Notes: generated by a model from the sequence alone, not told the origin. Shown: positions 8,214 to 17,309, counted from the first letter of the stretch. The stretch is 64,000 bases of DNA from Hyphomonadaceae bacterium UBA1933 (GCA_002337085.1 DDFH01000007.1:248001-312000), one strand, 5' to 3'. Made by a program: numbers and translations.

Positions 8214-9776
8214 ATGCGTAAATCAATTTATACTACGGCCATTGCTTTTGTAATGGCGTCTTCGATAGCTTATGCCACCGAAACACCAAAAAAAGATGAT
8301 GCTAAATCTGAAAATGATAGCATCACAGAGCAAATCACAAAAGCAACCGCACTCGCCCCCATAATAGAAACATCCAAAGCAACAAAACATAGCGTAACAG
8401 TAAAAGGAAAGAAAATTGACTATACCGCAACGGCTGGCACTCTAACCATCCGCGATGATGAAGGCGTTCCAACTGCAAGCGTATTTTATGTTGCCTATAC
8501 TGCAAACCCAGGGAAAAACCGCCCAATAACGTTCCTTTATAATGGTGGCCCTGGTTCAGCTTCATTATGGCTTCACATGGGAAGTTTTGGTCCTGTAAGA
8601 GTGCGCACGACATCACCAGATGCAACTGGCCCCGCACCTTATACTTATGGCGCAAATGATGAAAGTCTGCTTGATAAAACCGACCTTGTTTTTATTGATG
8701 CAATCGGCACAGGATATTCAAGACCACTTGGAAAAACCGAAGGCAAAAAGTTCTGGGGCGTTGATCAAGATGTTGACGCATTTGCACGCGCTATAAAACG
8801 TTATGTTACATTAAACGAACGCTGGAACTCTCCCAAATTTCTATTTGGCGAAAGCTATGGCACAACACGTTCGGCCAATCTTGTGAATAATCTACAAAAC
8901 CAAGGTATGGATTTTAATGGTGTAATTTTACTATCAAGCATCCTTAATTACGGCATTGAGCAGCCAGGATATGATATTGGTTATATTGCCTACTTGCCGT
9001 CATATGCTGCAACTGCTTGGTATCATAATAAAATTGAAAACAAGCCGGCAGAATTATCAACATTTATTGACGAAGTTCGCAAATTCGCAAGTGGTGAATA
9101 TGCAGCAGCACTTTCCAAAGGCAACACCATAAGCGATGCCGAAAAAACTGCTGTCGCACAAAAATTGTCAAAATATACTGGTCTTACAACCGATTATATC
9201 CTTAAAGCAGATTTACGAATTGACCTTAACCGTTTCCAAAAAGAATTATTGCGTGATCGCCACGAAACCGTTGGACGCTTTGATTCCCGCTTCCTGGGCG
9301 TTGATTATGATGATGCAGGCGAGAACCCAGATTTTGATGCCTCTGATACTGGAATTAACTCGGTTTTCGTATCGTCGCTTCGGGCATATTTGACATCAGA
9401 TTTGCAATATAAAACCGACTTGGATTATCGACTTGGTGCATATGGGCAACCTGATTTTGATTGGGACTGGAAACACAGACCTGCACAAGGTTGGACACAA
9501 ATGATGCCTGATGTTGGCATTGATTTAGGGGCGGCAATGCGTCAAAACCCACACCTGAAAGTTCTTTCACTAAATGGTTATTATGATATGGCAACGCCAT
9601 TCTTTGCCACCGAATATGACATTGCGCATATTCCACTAAAGCCACAAACTGTCAAAAACGTCACCTTTAAATATTATCCATCAGGACATATGATTTATCT
9701 AAACCCAGACGCCTTAAGCCAATTGGTGAAGGATTTAGGTGGTTTTTATGATCAGGCCGCGCCACAAGGAAAGTAG
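8214..9776 (+). CDS. S10 family serine carboxypeptidase-like peptidase, copy 2
   Basis: 520 residues, co-linear with copy 1. ATG at 8214 is preferred over the TTG at 8202 because GGAGAG sits just upstream and the resulting N-terminus MRKSIYTTA is a normal signal peptide (cut near AYA, residue 21). It keeps the standard GGPGS motif, GESYG nucleophile, Asp in NGYYDMATPFF and His in SGHMIY. Probably cotranscribed with copy 1 and ended by the hairpin at 9799. Likely a peptide-scavenging exopeptidase. Confidence 0.9.
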   Translation: MRKSIYTTAIAFVMASSIAYATETPKKDDAKSENDSITEQITKATALAPIIETSKATKHSVTVKGKKIDYTATAGTLTIRDDEGVPTASVFYVAYTANPGKNRPITFLYNGGPGSASLWLHMGSFGPVRVRTTSPDATGPAPYTYGANDESLLDKTDLVFIDAIGTGYSRPLGKTEGKKFWGVDQDVDAFARAIKRYVTLNERWNSPKFLFGESYGTTRSANLVNNLQNQGMDFNGVILLSSILNYGIEQPGYDIGYIAYLPSYAATAWYHNKIENKPAELSTFIDEVRKFASGEYAAALSKGNTISDAEKTAVAQKLSKYTGLTTDYILKADLRIDLNRFQKELLRDRHETVGRFDSRFLGVDYDDAGENPDFDASDTGINSVFVSSLRAYLTSDLQYKTDLDYRLGAYGQPDFDWDWKHRPAQGWTQMMPDVGIDLGAAMRQNPHLKVLSLNGYYDMATPFFATEYDIAHIPLKPQTVKNVTFKYYPSGHMIYLNPDALSQLVKDLGGFYDQAAPQGK

Positions 9777-9798
9777 AATAATTTCATCATATTGGGGT

Positions 9799-9832
9799 GC
9801 TAAGGGGGATTAATCCCCCTTAGCTTCTTTTT
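9799..9832 (+). terminator. Intrinsic terminator after the S10 pair
   Basis: An 11-bp perfect stem GCTAAGGGGGA / TCCCCCTTAGC with loop TTAA, followed by TTCTTTTT. It closes the S10 operon; the TonB-receptor gene converges from the other side with its stop at 9846. Confidence 0.88.
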
Positions 9833-9845
9833 GGAGAACTAATCT

Positions 9846-11765
9846 TTAGAAATCTGCCACAAATGCAACCCGTATTCTGCGTGGATCATTATATGAATAT
9901 CTGCCAGAGCCGCTTAAGTTCCACCAATAAGTATCAAACAAGTTAAATACGTCTAGACGAAGCATGGCTTTATTTTTACCTAGGTCAAATTTGTATTTCA
10001 TACCTATATCCACAGCACCACTGCCATCTAACCATAGGCTATTTGCGGCATTTGCTGGCGCATTTGACCAATAATTTATACTCGCATTGAATGAGATTTT
10101 TTTCAAATTTGGTGGTGAATAATCTGCATAGAAACTAAAAACATCTTTCGATAATCCATATGGACGGGAACCTGTTATAGTATCAAAATTTTCGGTTCCA
10201 GTAATTTTAGGGTTCATAATTGTGCCACCTGCAACAATAGTAAGACTTTCAAAAGGTGTCGCGTTTAAACTAAATTCAAATCCCTCATGAATTTCATTTC
10301 CAAGCTCTGAATAATAATTATTTTTATCAAGTTCCAGATATGGCTTTTCTACATGAAATAATCCGAATATTGCGGTAAACTTGCTATTTGGCTTATATTT
10401 TAAGCCAGTATCATATTGTTTAGTTTGTAAGGCCGGCAAAACTTCACCACCATTATTTGCATAATATGGTGCAGATCCACTTTCTTCTAATCCTTCTGTA
10501 TACCCAACAAAGGCTGACCACTTTTTATTTAAATTATATTGTGCAGAGAAATAAGGTAAAAACAGTTTTGTATTTTGTTTTGCAATATTACCACCCTCAA
10601 AAATTATATCTTTTTTATAAGATGTTGTTTGTATTCCAGCTGTAATATTCCACAAATCACCATTCTTAATACTATATGATATTCCACCAGAAACCTGTTT
10701 TGTTTCATCAGATGTATGTTTACCTCTTACGTAATTTGGACGCGTAGAGGCATCTTGCGCACCCATATAACCTGTTGAAATATACCTAAAATCTGCATCG
10801 CCATATTTACTATCAGTATCACGACCACGCACCATAAATACTAGCAAATTGTCAAATTTACCAAATTTAAAAATACGGGAAAGTTTTGCTTCGCCACTTA
10901 AAGATTGGGCTGAATTATATGGAATAAGCGCTGTATATTTGTCCCCTAAACCTTTAGCATCAACATACATTAAATTATAATACACATTATTAAAATTGGA
11001 TCTGGAATTAAATATTCCTGATTTTAGCGTCCAAACACCTAGATTTCCGGTATAAATTAACCCACTATTCTCACTAAATCCGCCAAATGTTGCCCAGTCT
11101 GGTGTCTCATAATTTCTGCGCTTTATTTTATTTGGTAAAACATCGTCTTGTGGCACGTAAAACATTGGATTAGTGCCTTTATTTTGGTACAAAAATGAAT
11201 AATATGCTAAGAATTCATTGTTGCTATTTGGTTTATATTCAAATGTTGAACCAACTTCCCAACCATTATTGCTACCACCATTTCCAAAGTGAGATGAGAA
11301 TAAATCTGCCCCTAATGTCAAACCAACCATATTATTAATTGGTAGTGCTAAATTTATTTCGCCGTATTTTCCACCATATGAATTCGTTGAACTATATATT
11401 GACGTAGATGGCTTATCACCTGCCCTTTTCAAGTTTGAATCGGCTATTCCAGTTGGTGCAGGAAATGCATATCCAAGCGAAGAAAAACCAACCCGTACAT
11501 TACTTCCAGATGTGATAAGCCCAGAAAGTCCATCAACAGGGCTATAATATAGGCCTTCAACGCGGTTATTTCCTGCTTGATATGGTGAAAAAGCACGAAC
11601 AGAATTGCTTGAATAAATTCCAATTGACTCATTTCCAATCTGCGTCCCAAACGCGTCTTCGGCAGAAGTTATCGCATTTTGTTCAACTTTTTGTGCATGT
11701 GCATAAGAAGAATTTAGCGAAATTAATGCAGCTCCCAGCATTATAGCAAGGTTATTCTTTTTCAT
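9846..11765 (-). CDS. TonB-dependent outer-membrane receptor
   Basis: 639 residues from ATG 11765, chosen because AGGAG sits seven bases upstream and the N-terminus MKKNNLAIML...AHAQ is a clean signal peptide; the frame extends 20 codons further without support. A short plug region (SAEDAFGTQIGNESIG, VRAFSPYQAGNNRVEGLYY) is followed by an aromatic-rich beta-barrel ending in RIRVAFVADF, the C-terminal Phe usual for outer-membrane proteins. These receptors import siderophores, cobalamin or oligomers using TonB energy; the ligand cannot be read from sequence. It lies downstream of the BlaI-M56 pair on the same strand, with a 93-base gap, so it may be under that control. Confidence 0.9.
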   Translation of the reverse strand: MKKNNLAIMLGAALISLNSSYAHAQKVEQNAITSAEDAFGTQIGNESIGIYSSNSVRAFSPYQAGNNRVEGLYYSPVDGLSGLITSGSNVRVGFSSLGYAFPAPTGIADSNLKRAGDKPSTSIYSSTNSYGGKYGEINLALPINNMVGLTLGADLFSSHFGNGGSNNGWEVGSTFEYKPNSNNEFLAYYSFLYQNKGTNPMFYVPQDDVLPNKIKRRNYETPDWATFGGFSENSGLIYTGNLGVWTLKSGIFNSRSNFNNVYYNLMYVDAKGLGDKYTALIPYNSAQSLSGEAKLSRIFKFGKFDNLLVFMVRGRDTDSKYGDADFRYISTGYMGAQDASTRPNYVRGKHTSDETKQVSGGISYSIKNGDLWNITAGIQTTSYKKDIIFEGGNIAKQNTKLFLPYFSAQYNLNKKWSAFVGYTEGLEESGSAPYYANNGGEVLPALQTKQYDTGLKYKPNSKFTAIFGLFHVEKPYLELDKNNYYSELGNEIHEGFEFSLNATPFESLTIVAGGTIMNPKITGTENFDTITGSRPYGLSKDVFSFYADYSPPNLKKISFNASINYWSNAPANAANSLWLDGSGAVDIGMKYKFDLGKNKAMLRLDVFNLFDTYWWNLSGSGRYSYNDPRRIRVAFVADF

Positions 11766-11858
11766 TATAGGCTCCTGGAAAAAAGGTAAAGCGATACCGT
11801 CAAGCAAATTGATTGCCTTTGACATTTTCTAGATTGGTTTAATTATTCGCAGTTAAAT

Positions 11859-13481
11859 CTATGGTTTGCTTCTTACCACAGATACTTTATCGCCAATTTT
11901 TGATATTGTGGTTTTGTTACCATTTTTCTCAATAATTGTGGTAACAGTGGCATTACCTGCAGTAGAAACAATGCGCTTTGTACCATTTTTATCAATTGTT
12001 GTGCTGACCGATGTATTCTTGCCTGAGCTTATAACATTGCTAAGATTATAGTGCTGTTTGCTTGCAATCATCGCTTCTCTTCTAGAGTCTTCAATATCTG
12101 CTAAGGCTTCCAATTTTGCCTGTTCGGCGTCACGTCTCGCTTCTTCGGCATCACGTTTTGCTTCTTCGGCATCGGCAAGTGCTTCGCGTTTTGCCTGTTC
12201 TGCTTCGGCAATAGCCTGATTTTTATTGGTTTCAGCTTCGGCAATAGCTTCTGATTTTGCCCTTTCAGCTTCAGCAAAAGCTTCTGATTTTTCCCTTTCA
12301 GCGTCTGCAAAAGCGCGTAATTTATTCTCTTCAGCACGCTTAACGGCAATAGCGCTTTCCTGTATTGCTTTATCAACCTCTGCTCGTTCTTTAGGGTTTA
12401 GTTTTTGATAATCAATATAGTTACTATTTATTTGCACTCCAGATGCAGACATTTCTGATTTAGGCTGTTTACTTAAAACTGGCTTTGTATTTTTTTTATC
12501 TTCAAAAACATTATAACTATTGTCAGAAAATGATAATGCCGTTCCAACAACACCAACCGAGGCAAACAACGCCAATAATACAATCATAATTGCTTTTTTA
12601 TTGATAGAATTTCTATTTACCCGACTATTTAGGATGCGACCGATACGGGCTTTTAAACCATTTTCATTTTGCATAACGCCGTTTGCCATAACAAATTTTG
12701 GGCTAAATTCTGCACGCGCCATATCTACAAGCATTTGAGCATAATCAGGGCCATTGAATTGGGCGTTAATTACCATATCATCAACAGCCTCTTCGCGTAA
12801 TTGTGAAGCATTTCTTACCAATAGCCAAACAATCGGATTAAACCAGAAAACCGCCTGAACGACTTGCGTGATAATCATTCTAACCCAATCCATGCGTTTA
12901 ATATGGGCCAATTCATGCATTATAATTGCCTCTGCATCAAACATACCAATATTGGTTGATTGGGACACCATAATGGTTGGACGAATAATGCCCCAGCTTA
13001 CTGGTGAGCTTAGACTAGGATTTAATAAGAGATTGATTTTGTGATTATAACCAATTTTCTTGCACGCTTTATCAAATGCGGATTGCCAGAAAGTTCCATC
13101 ACATTCTTCAATTTTTGCAAAGCTTTTTAGTCGTATAACGGCAACCAACAAACGTAAAAGTAAAATCCCAACACCTATGCAATAAATTATGGACACAACA
13201 TCAGATAAATCAATGACACCAGTATAAGTATTAGTGGAAACCGGAGGTAATTCTTGTAATTGTGTAGAATAATCAGGCAAGACAGTTACAGGTACGCTAT
13301 CCTGAACTACTTCAAATAATCCTAATAATGACAACAATGGCATCGCCAAAAGTACAAACAAACCACAATCAACAATATATGACTTCAATGATGCAGAGCG
13401 TTTACGCAAAACAAAAAGAGCGGCAAAAATAATGCCTGAAACAATTAATGACTTAATCGCAATATCATAAGCAGAATACAT
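11859..13481 (-). CDS. BlaR1/MecR1-like M56 membrane metallopeptidase with C-terminal repeat
   Basis: 540 residues. Membrane helices occur near 8-25, 37-58 and 93-118, then the zinc motif HELAH at 189-193 followed by KRMDW, another helix (FWFNPIVWLLV) with REEAVDD, and a last helix near 313-333. M56 proteins sense an envelope signal and cut or inactivate a BlaI-type repressor. There is no penicillin-binding domain. Instead the C-terminal half holds tandem Ala/Glu/Lys repeats of 10-11 residues (variants of AEAERAKSEA) predicted to form a long coiled coil, then a small Ser/Thr/Val-rich end. Its ATG overlaps the stop of the repressor gene by one base. Confidence 0.9.
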   Translation of the reverse strand: MYSAYDIAIKSLIVSGIIFAALFVLRKRSASLKSYIVDCGLFVLLAMPLLSLLGLFEVVQDSVPVTVLPDYSTQLQELPPVSTNTYTGVIDLSDVVSIIYCIGVGILLLRLLVAVIRLKSFAKIEECDGTFWQSAFDKACKKIGYNHKINLLLNPSLSSPVSWGIIRPTIMVSQSTNIGMFDAEAIIMHELAHIKRMDWVRMIITQVVQAVFWFNPIVWLLVRNASQLREEAVDDMVINAQFNGPDYAQMLVDMARAEFSPKFVMANGVMQNENGLKARIGRILNSRVNRNSINKKAIMIVLLALFASVGVVGTALSFSDNSYNVFEDKKNTKPVLSKQPKSEMSASGVQINSNYIDYQKLNPKERAEVDKAIQESAIAVKRAEENKLRAFADAEREKSEAFAEAERAKSEAIAEAETNKNQAIAEAEQAKREALADAEEAKRDAEEARRDAEQAKLEALADIEDSRREAMIASKQHYNLSNVISSGKNTSVSTTIDKNGTKRIVSTAGNATVTTIIEKNGNKTTISKIGDKVSVVRSKP

Positions 13482-13879
13482 TATTTTCCCCTTCCTTCGT
13501 TTTGAGTATTTTTACGGGCATTGGAGATTAGTTTTTCCAAATCCTCAAGCTCTTTTGAACTAAGGTTTTCTGAATTTCCTAATAATGCGTTGGCTGCACG
13601 AACAGGTGAACCACCAAAAAAAACATTCACAAGGCGATTAAGCGCCGAATTTGCTGCGCTATTAGTATCAATCGCCGCAGAATAAATATTGCCACGCTCA
13701 TCATGAGACCGAACCACAAACTTCTTTGCCTCAAGACGGCTTAGCATCGCACGAACAGCAGATGCACTCAATTTATCTGGCAAAGCCTCGACAACTTCGG
13801 ATACAGTAAGTGCGCCATTTTGACAAAGTAAATCAAAAACCTGACGTTCCCTTGGGGCTAAATTATCTGGCTCATGCAT
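13481..13879 (-). CDS. BlaI/MecI/CopY family repressor
   Basis: 132 residues: an N-terminal winged helix-turn-helix (APRERQVFDLLCQNGALTVSEVVEAL, SASAVRAMLSRLEAKKFV) and a C-terminal dimerisation part. ATG at 13879 has AGGTG seven bases upstream; a GTG at 13894 is possible but lies nearer the operators. Family members repress their own operon by binding TACA-N2-TGTA palindromes and are removed when the M56 partner is activated. Two such palindromes lie directly upstream, supporting autoregulation. Confidence 0.93.
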   Translation of the reverse strand: MHEPDNLAPRERQVFDLLCQNGALTVSEVVEALPDKLSASAVRAMLSRLEAKKFVVRSHDERGNIYSAAIDTNSAANSALNRLVNVFFGGSPVRAANALLGNSENLSSKELEDLEKLISNARKNTQNEGRGK

Positions 13880-13900
13880 AATAACACCTATCACTACAAA

Positions 13901-13934
13901 CTACATTTGTAGCGTTGATAAACTACATTTGTAG
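13901..13934 (-). promoter_or_regulatory. Twin BlaI-type operators
   Basis: Two identical perfect palindromes CTACATTTGTAG at 13901-13912 and 13923-13934, 22 bp centre to centre (about two helical turns), just upstream of the repressor gene. A CTACAAA half-site precedes them at 13894. The core TACA-N2-TGTA is the known BlaI/MecI/CopY recognition pattern. Confidence 0.85.
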
Positions 13935-14068
13935 CGCGGTCAAGCGGGATGATTGTTAAATTATGTTTAGGAGCAAATTTTATGTTTGAAAAATAACTTC
14001 GTGGAATGGTTTGACTTACTCAAAGCGCAACCAAAATAATGAAACTCTATAGTAGAATGATTGGCTAT

Positions 14069-14716
14069 TTAACAACCACCACACACTTTTTTAGCTCCTG
14101 ATGGGCTTCCATAAACGCCGTATTTTTTAATTCCAACTTCTTTAAATCTATCATTAATATAATCTATAAAACATGCTTTATATGGCATATTACAATTAGA
14201 TTTATGACTTCGATAAGGGATAATATTATGCAAACTAGCATCTAAGTTTACTTTTGCCACTTTACTTTCAGTTCCCAAATAAACAAATCTATTGCTGATT
14301 ATAACGTTTTTTCCACTTGCAACATCATCTTGAAAGTTACCACACGCGTGTTCTGCGAAATTTGGGTAAGGCTCATGAGGTTCTAATGCTATTTTCCAGA
14401 TACAATCACCTACATCTTGTTTTGTTTTAGGTATTTTAACCCCATAGATCCCCAGATAATTACTTTTACATCTTTCAATATATTCTGCCCAAGGAATTAC
14501 TTCATCAGCATAAGCAATAAATGTAATGTAATTACCTTCTCCTTTTGGTGCAAAACCAACGACCATATCATTTACTTTGATAACGCTCCTTATTTTTGGC
14601 TTGCAAGTCGCCAAAGTAAGAACCCCACCACCAACATTTGGGGCAAATCCTGTGTCATGAGTAACTATGTATGTAAAAAGACGATTATTAGAGTTAATAT
14701 AAGGAAATAAAGGCAT
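14069..14716 (-). CDS. Nmad2-like (nucleotide modification associated domain) protein
   Basis: 215 residues. The N-terminal pattern FTYIVTHDTGFAPNVGGG, LTLATCKPKIRSVIKVNDMVVGF matches what I recall of the Nmad2 family, a domain proposed by comparative genomics to be linked to modified-nucleotide systems in phages and bacteria. Other conserved-looking patches are GNYITFIAYADEV and NVIISNRFVYLG; the end is Cys-rich (KKVCGGC). No enzyme activity is established for the family. It stands between the BlaI operators and a putative abortive-infection gene on the opposite strand. Family recognition is from memory of motif shape, not a search. Confidence 0.62.
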   Translation of the reverse strand: MPLFPYINSNNRLFTYIVTHDTGFAPNVGGGVLTLATCKPKIRSVIKVNDMVVGFAPKGEGNYITFIAYADEVIPWAEYIERCKSNYLGIYGVKIPKTKQDVGDCIWKIALEPHEPYPNFAEHACGNFQDDVASGKNVIISNRFVYLGTESKVAKVNLDASLHNIIPYRSHKSNCNMPYKACFIDYINDRFKEVGIKKYGVYGSPSGAKKVCGGC

Positions 14717-14810
14717 ATTTCCAAAATAACAGCTTTTTCAATAATTTCTACTTAAAATATTTTACTAAGGCCAGAATTGATATATTTAGTTATTGATTCC
14801 AGGTGATGCA

Positions 14811-15329
14811 ATGACAAAAAATGAAAATGACCCAGTTGAGCCAGGGAAGAAGTGGCTAATTATTGTTGCAATTATGATGCTTTTGGCGTGGCTTGCCAAT
14901 CTTGGTTGGGGCATATGGGCTATGGATAATGACCGCACAAAAGGCGGTGAATGGGGTGACATTTTTGGGGCAGTTAATGCCCTATTCTCTGGCGCCGCAT
15001 TTCTAATGATTTTTCGTGGCTATGAGATGCAACGCTATGAAGTTAAACTTGCCAAACGCGAATTAGAAGAATCCAAACAACAAACAAAAGACCAAAAAGC
15101 CTCACTAGATAAACAAAACGAAGCTACCGAACAGCAAATGTTTGAAATTACGTTTTTTAAATTAATGGAACAAATTGACAAATTATTAGCAAATTCAAAA
15201 CTTACAAAGCTAGAGCGTGACATAATAGCTCATTTACATGGAAATGGAAAGATATATTGGGACGAATTCCCCACGGAAGATTGGGAACGGAAGCTATATT
15301 TGGAAAACCTAAATATTGAACAAAATTGA
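14811..15329 (+). CDS. Putative abortive-infection (AbiC-like) protein, N-terminal part
   Basis: 172 residues from ATG 14811, which has CCAGGTGA five bases upstream. Two hydrophobic segments (about residues 15-40 and 53-72) flank GEWGDIFGAVNALFSG, followed by a coiled coil rich in Glu/Lys/Gln and the phrase FEITFFKLMEQID. This order is what I know from the putative phage abortive infection (putAbiC) family, whose members are usually longer. The frame stops at 15327-15329 and the next frame continues with what looks like the family's C-terminal part, so the gene is probably split. Confidence 0.6.
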   Translation: MTKNENDPVEPGKKWLIIVAIMMLLAWLANLGWGIWAMDNDRTKGGEWGDIFGAVNALFSGAAFLMIFRGYEMQRYEVKLAKRELEESKQQTKDQKASLDKQNEATEQQMFEITFFKLMEQIDKLLANSKLTKLERDIIAHLHGNGKIYWDEFPTEDWERKLYLENLNIEQN

Positions 15330-15685
15330 TTACTTTTTGCAATAATAATTCGTTAGACAATCATAATTGTGATAGATTAATTTTGCATCGCCAACTACAA
15401 GAAATTATCAATAAAATAAAAGAAACACCACAATCTTATTTGATATTAGTTAATGGCATTTTTGAACTAATAGAAAGGTCAAAAATTGGCCGCAATAGAT
15501 TAGTTTATATTGATATCTTCAAGGCAAGCATGACTTTTGAAACTAGTCGTTTGATTTATTATACATCTGTTTCAGAAGTATATAAATTTATAACACCGAA
15601 TTCAGTTGAAAAAATCAAAATAAATTCCTCATGCGCAACACATGACAGAGAATTTGAACACGTAAAACAATGTTTATTTATTTAA
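15326..15685 (+). pseudogene. C-terminal part of the split AbiC-like gene
   Basis: An open frame of 119 codons that overlaps the stop of the preceding gene by four bases. Its only early start is TTG at 15326, without a ribosome site. The stretch GRNRLVYIDIFKASMTFETSRLIYYTSV resembles the Tyr-x-Asp ... Ala-x-x-Ser ... Glu ... Tyr-Tyr pattern that ends putAbiC proteins. Frame +2 is closed by TGA at 15317, so a one-base indel near 15320-15329 would join the parts. It may be a decayed gene, a sequencing error or two separate peptides. Transcription would end at the hairpin at 15745. Confidence 0.5.
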
Positions 15686-15744
15686 GAAATCATACAGTTA
15701 TTTAACATTATAAAACTGAATAGTTTAATAAATATTAGGGACAA

Positions 15745-15779
15745 TAAAAAAGCGACCATACAAATGATCGCTTTTTTTG
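15745..15779. terminator. Bidirectional intrinsic terminator
   Basis: AAAAAAGCGA-C-CAT, loop ACAA, ATG-A-TCGCTTTTTTT: a nine-position stem with one mismatch, with A-tract and T-tract on the two sides. It serves the AbiC-like locus on plus and gatCAB on minus. Confidence 0.8.
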
Positions 15780-15803
15780 TAATGCATAATTTGCAATATA
15801 TTG

Positions 15804-17309
15804 TTACTCTATTCCCAATTTCTTCTTCAAAATGTCATTCACAATCGCTGGGTTTGCTTTGCCACCGGTTGATTTCATGACCTGGCCGACCCACCAACCA
15901 AGCATTTTTGGCTTTTCACGGGCTTCGGTTACTTTGTCGGGTTGGGTCGCCATCAAATCATCAATCGCTTTTTCAATTGCACCGGTGTCGGTGGTTTGTT
16001 TCAAGCCATCGCGTTCAACAATTGTTGACGCATCATCACCAGTTTCAATCATTTTGGCAAAGACGTCTTTGGCAATTTTGCCGTTGATTGTGCCATCTTG
16101 AATAAGTTTTACAAGTCCACCCAAATTCTTGGCAGAAATTGGTGAATTGGCAAATTCAACACCGTTTTTGTTTAGCCAACCGAATAATTCAACAGTTAGC
16201 CATGAATTGACCATTTTGGCATCAGTGCCACTTGCCGCCTCTTCAAAATAATCAGAGAATTCTTTATCGGCAACCAAAACCCCCGCATCATAAGCAGACA
16301 AACCAAAGTCATTTATAAAGCGTTGTTTTTTCGCACTTGGCAATTCCGGCAATGTCGCCTTAATGCCGTCCACAAATTCTTGAGTTATCACCAATGGCAA
16401 TAAATCAGGATCTGGAAAATAACGGTAATCGTGCGCATCTTCCTTTGAACGCATAGTGCGGGTTTGACCTGTCTTAACGTCAAATAGGCGTGTCTCTTGG
16501 TCAATTGAACCACCATCTTCAAGGATTTCAATTTGGCGACGTGCCTCATAGGCAACTGCCATCGCAACAAATTTGGTTGAGTTTACGTTCTTGATTTCGC
16601 AACGCGTACCCAATTCACCACCAGGGCGGCGTACAGATACGTTCACGTCGGCACGCATAGAACCTTCGTCCATATTACCGTCACAAGTGCCAAGATAACG
16701 CACTAAAGACCGCAAAGATTTGAAATAATTTGCCGCTTCTTCTGGTGAACGAATATCAGGTTTTGACACGATTTCCATTAAGGCACAGCCAGAACGGTTT
16801 AAATCAACATAGGTTGCATCTGGATCAAGGTCGTGGATTGATTTACCCGCATCTTGTTCAAGGTGAATACGTTCAATACCAACCATAATTGTTGATTTAT
16901 CTTCGGATTCAACTTCAAGCTCCCCCTCACCTACAATTGGGTAAAGATATTGCGAGATTTGATAACCTTGTGGCAAATCTGGATAAAAATAATTTTTGCG
17001 GTCAAAACGTGACCAAAGATTGATTTTTGCACCCAATCCGAGACCAGTACGAACCGCCTGCTCAACGCAAAACTTGTTAATTACAGGTAACATTCCTGGC
17101 ATACCAGAATCAATGAATGAAACATGGCTATTGGGTGCGCCGCCATAAGATGCCGAGGCACCTGAAAACAATTTGGAATTTGCCGCAACTTGAGCATGAA
17201 CCTCCATACCCACGATAATTTCCCAATCCCCTGTGACACCCTTTACCCATTGGTCAGGACGTGCGGTTTTAAATGCGGTGAAAATAGGTGTGCTTGCTTC
17301 TACTGTCAT
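15804..17309 (-). CDS. gatB: Asp-tRNA(Asn)/Glu-tRNA(Gln) amidotransferase subunit B
   Basis: 501 residues. GatB landmarks: WEIIVGMEVHAQVAANSKLFSGA, DSGMPGMLPVIN, KNYFYPDLPQGYQISQYLYPI, GTRCEIKNVNSTKF and DYRYFPDPDLLPL; the C-terminal YqeY-like domain ends in KKKLGIE. It holds the kinase/ammonia-acceptor site that amidates mischarged Glu-tRNA(Gln) or Asp-tRNA(Asn). Last gene of gatC-gatA-gatB on the minus strand, nine bases after gatA. Confidence 0.98.
   Translation of the reverse strand: MTVEASTPIFTAFKTARPDQWVKGVTGDWEIIVGMEVHAQVAANSKLFSGASASYGGAPNSHVSFIDSGMPGMLPVINKFCVEQAVRTGLGLGAKINLWSRFDRKNYFYPDLPQGYQISQYLYPIVGEGELEVESEDKSTIMVGIERIHLEQDAGKSIHDLDPDATYVDLNRSGCALMEIVSKPDIRSPEEAANYFKSLRSLVRYLGTCDGNMDEGSMRADVNVSVRRPGGELGTRCEIKNVNSTKFVAMAVAYEARRQIEILEDGGSIDQETRLFDVKTGQTRTMRSKEDAHDYRYFPDPDLLPLVITQEFVDGIKATLPELPSAKKQRFINDFGLSAYDAGVLVADKEFSDYFEEAASGTDAKMVNSWLTVELFGWLNKNGVEFANSPISAKNLGGLVKLIQDGTINGKIAKDVFAKMIETGDDASTIVERDGLKQTTDTGAIEKAIDDLMATQPDKVTEAREKPKMLGWWVGQVMKSTGGKANPAIVNDILKKKLGIE

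Noticed and set aside
12101..12408. Overlapping frames on both strands across the M56 repeat region.
   Set aside because: They are by-products of the Ala/Glu/Lys repeat DNA in the real gene, with no starts or known motifs.
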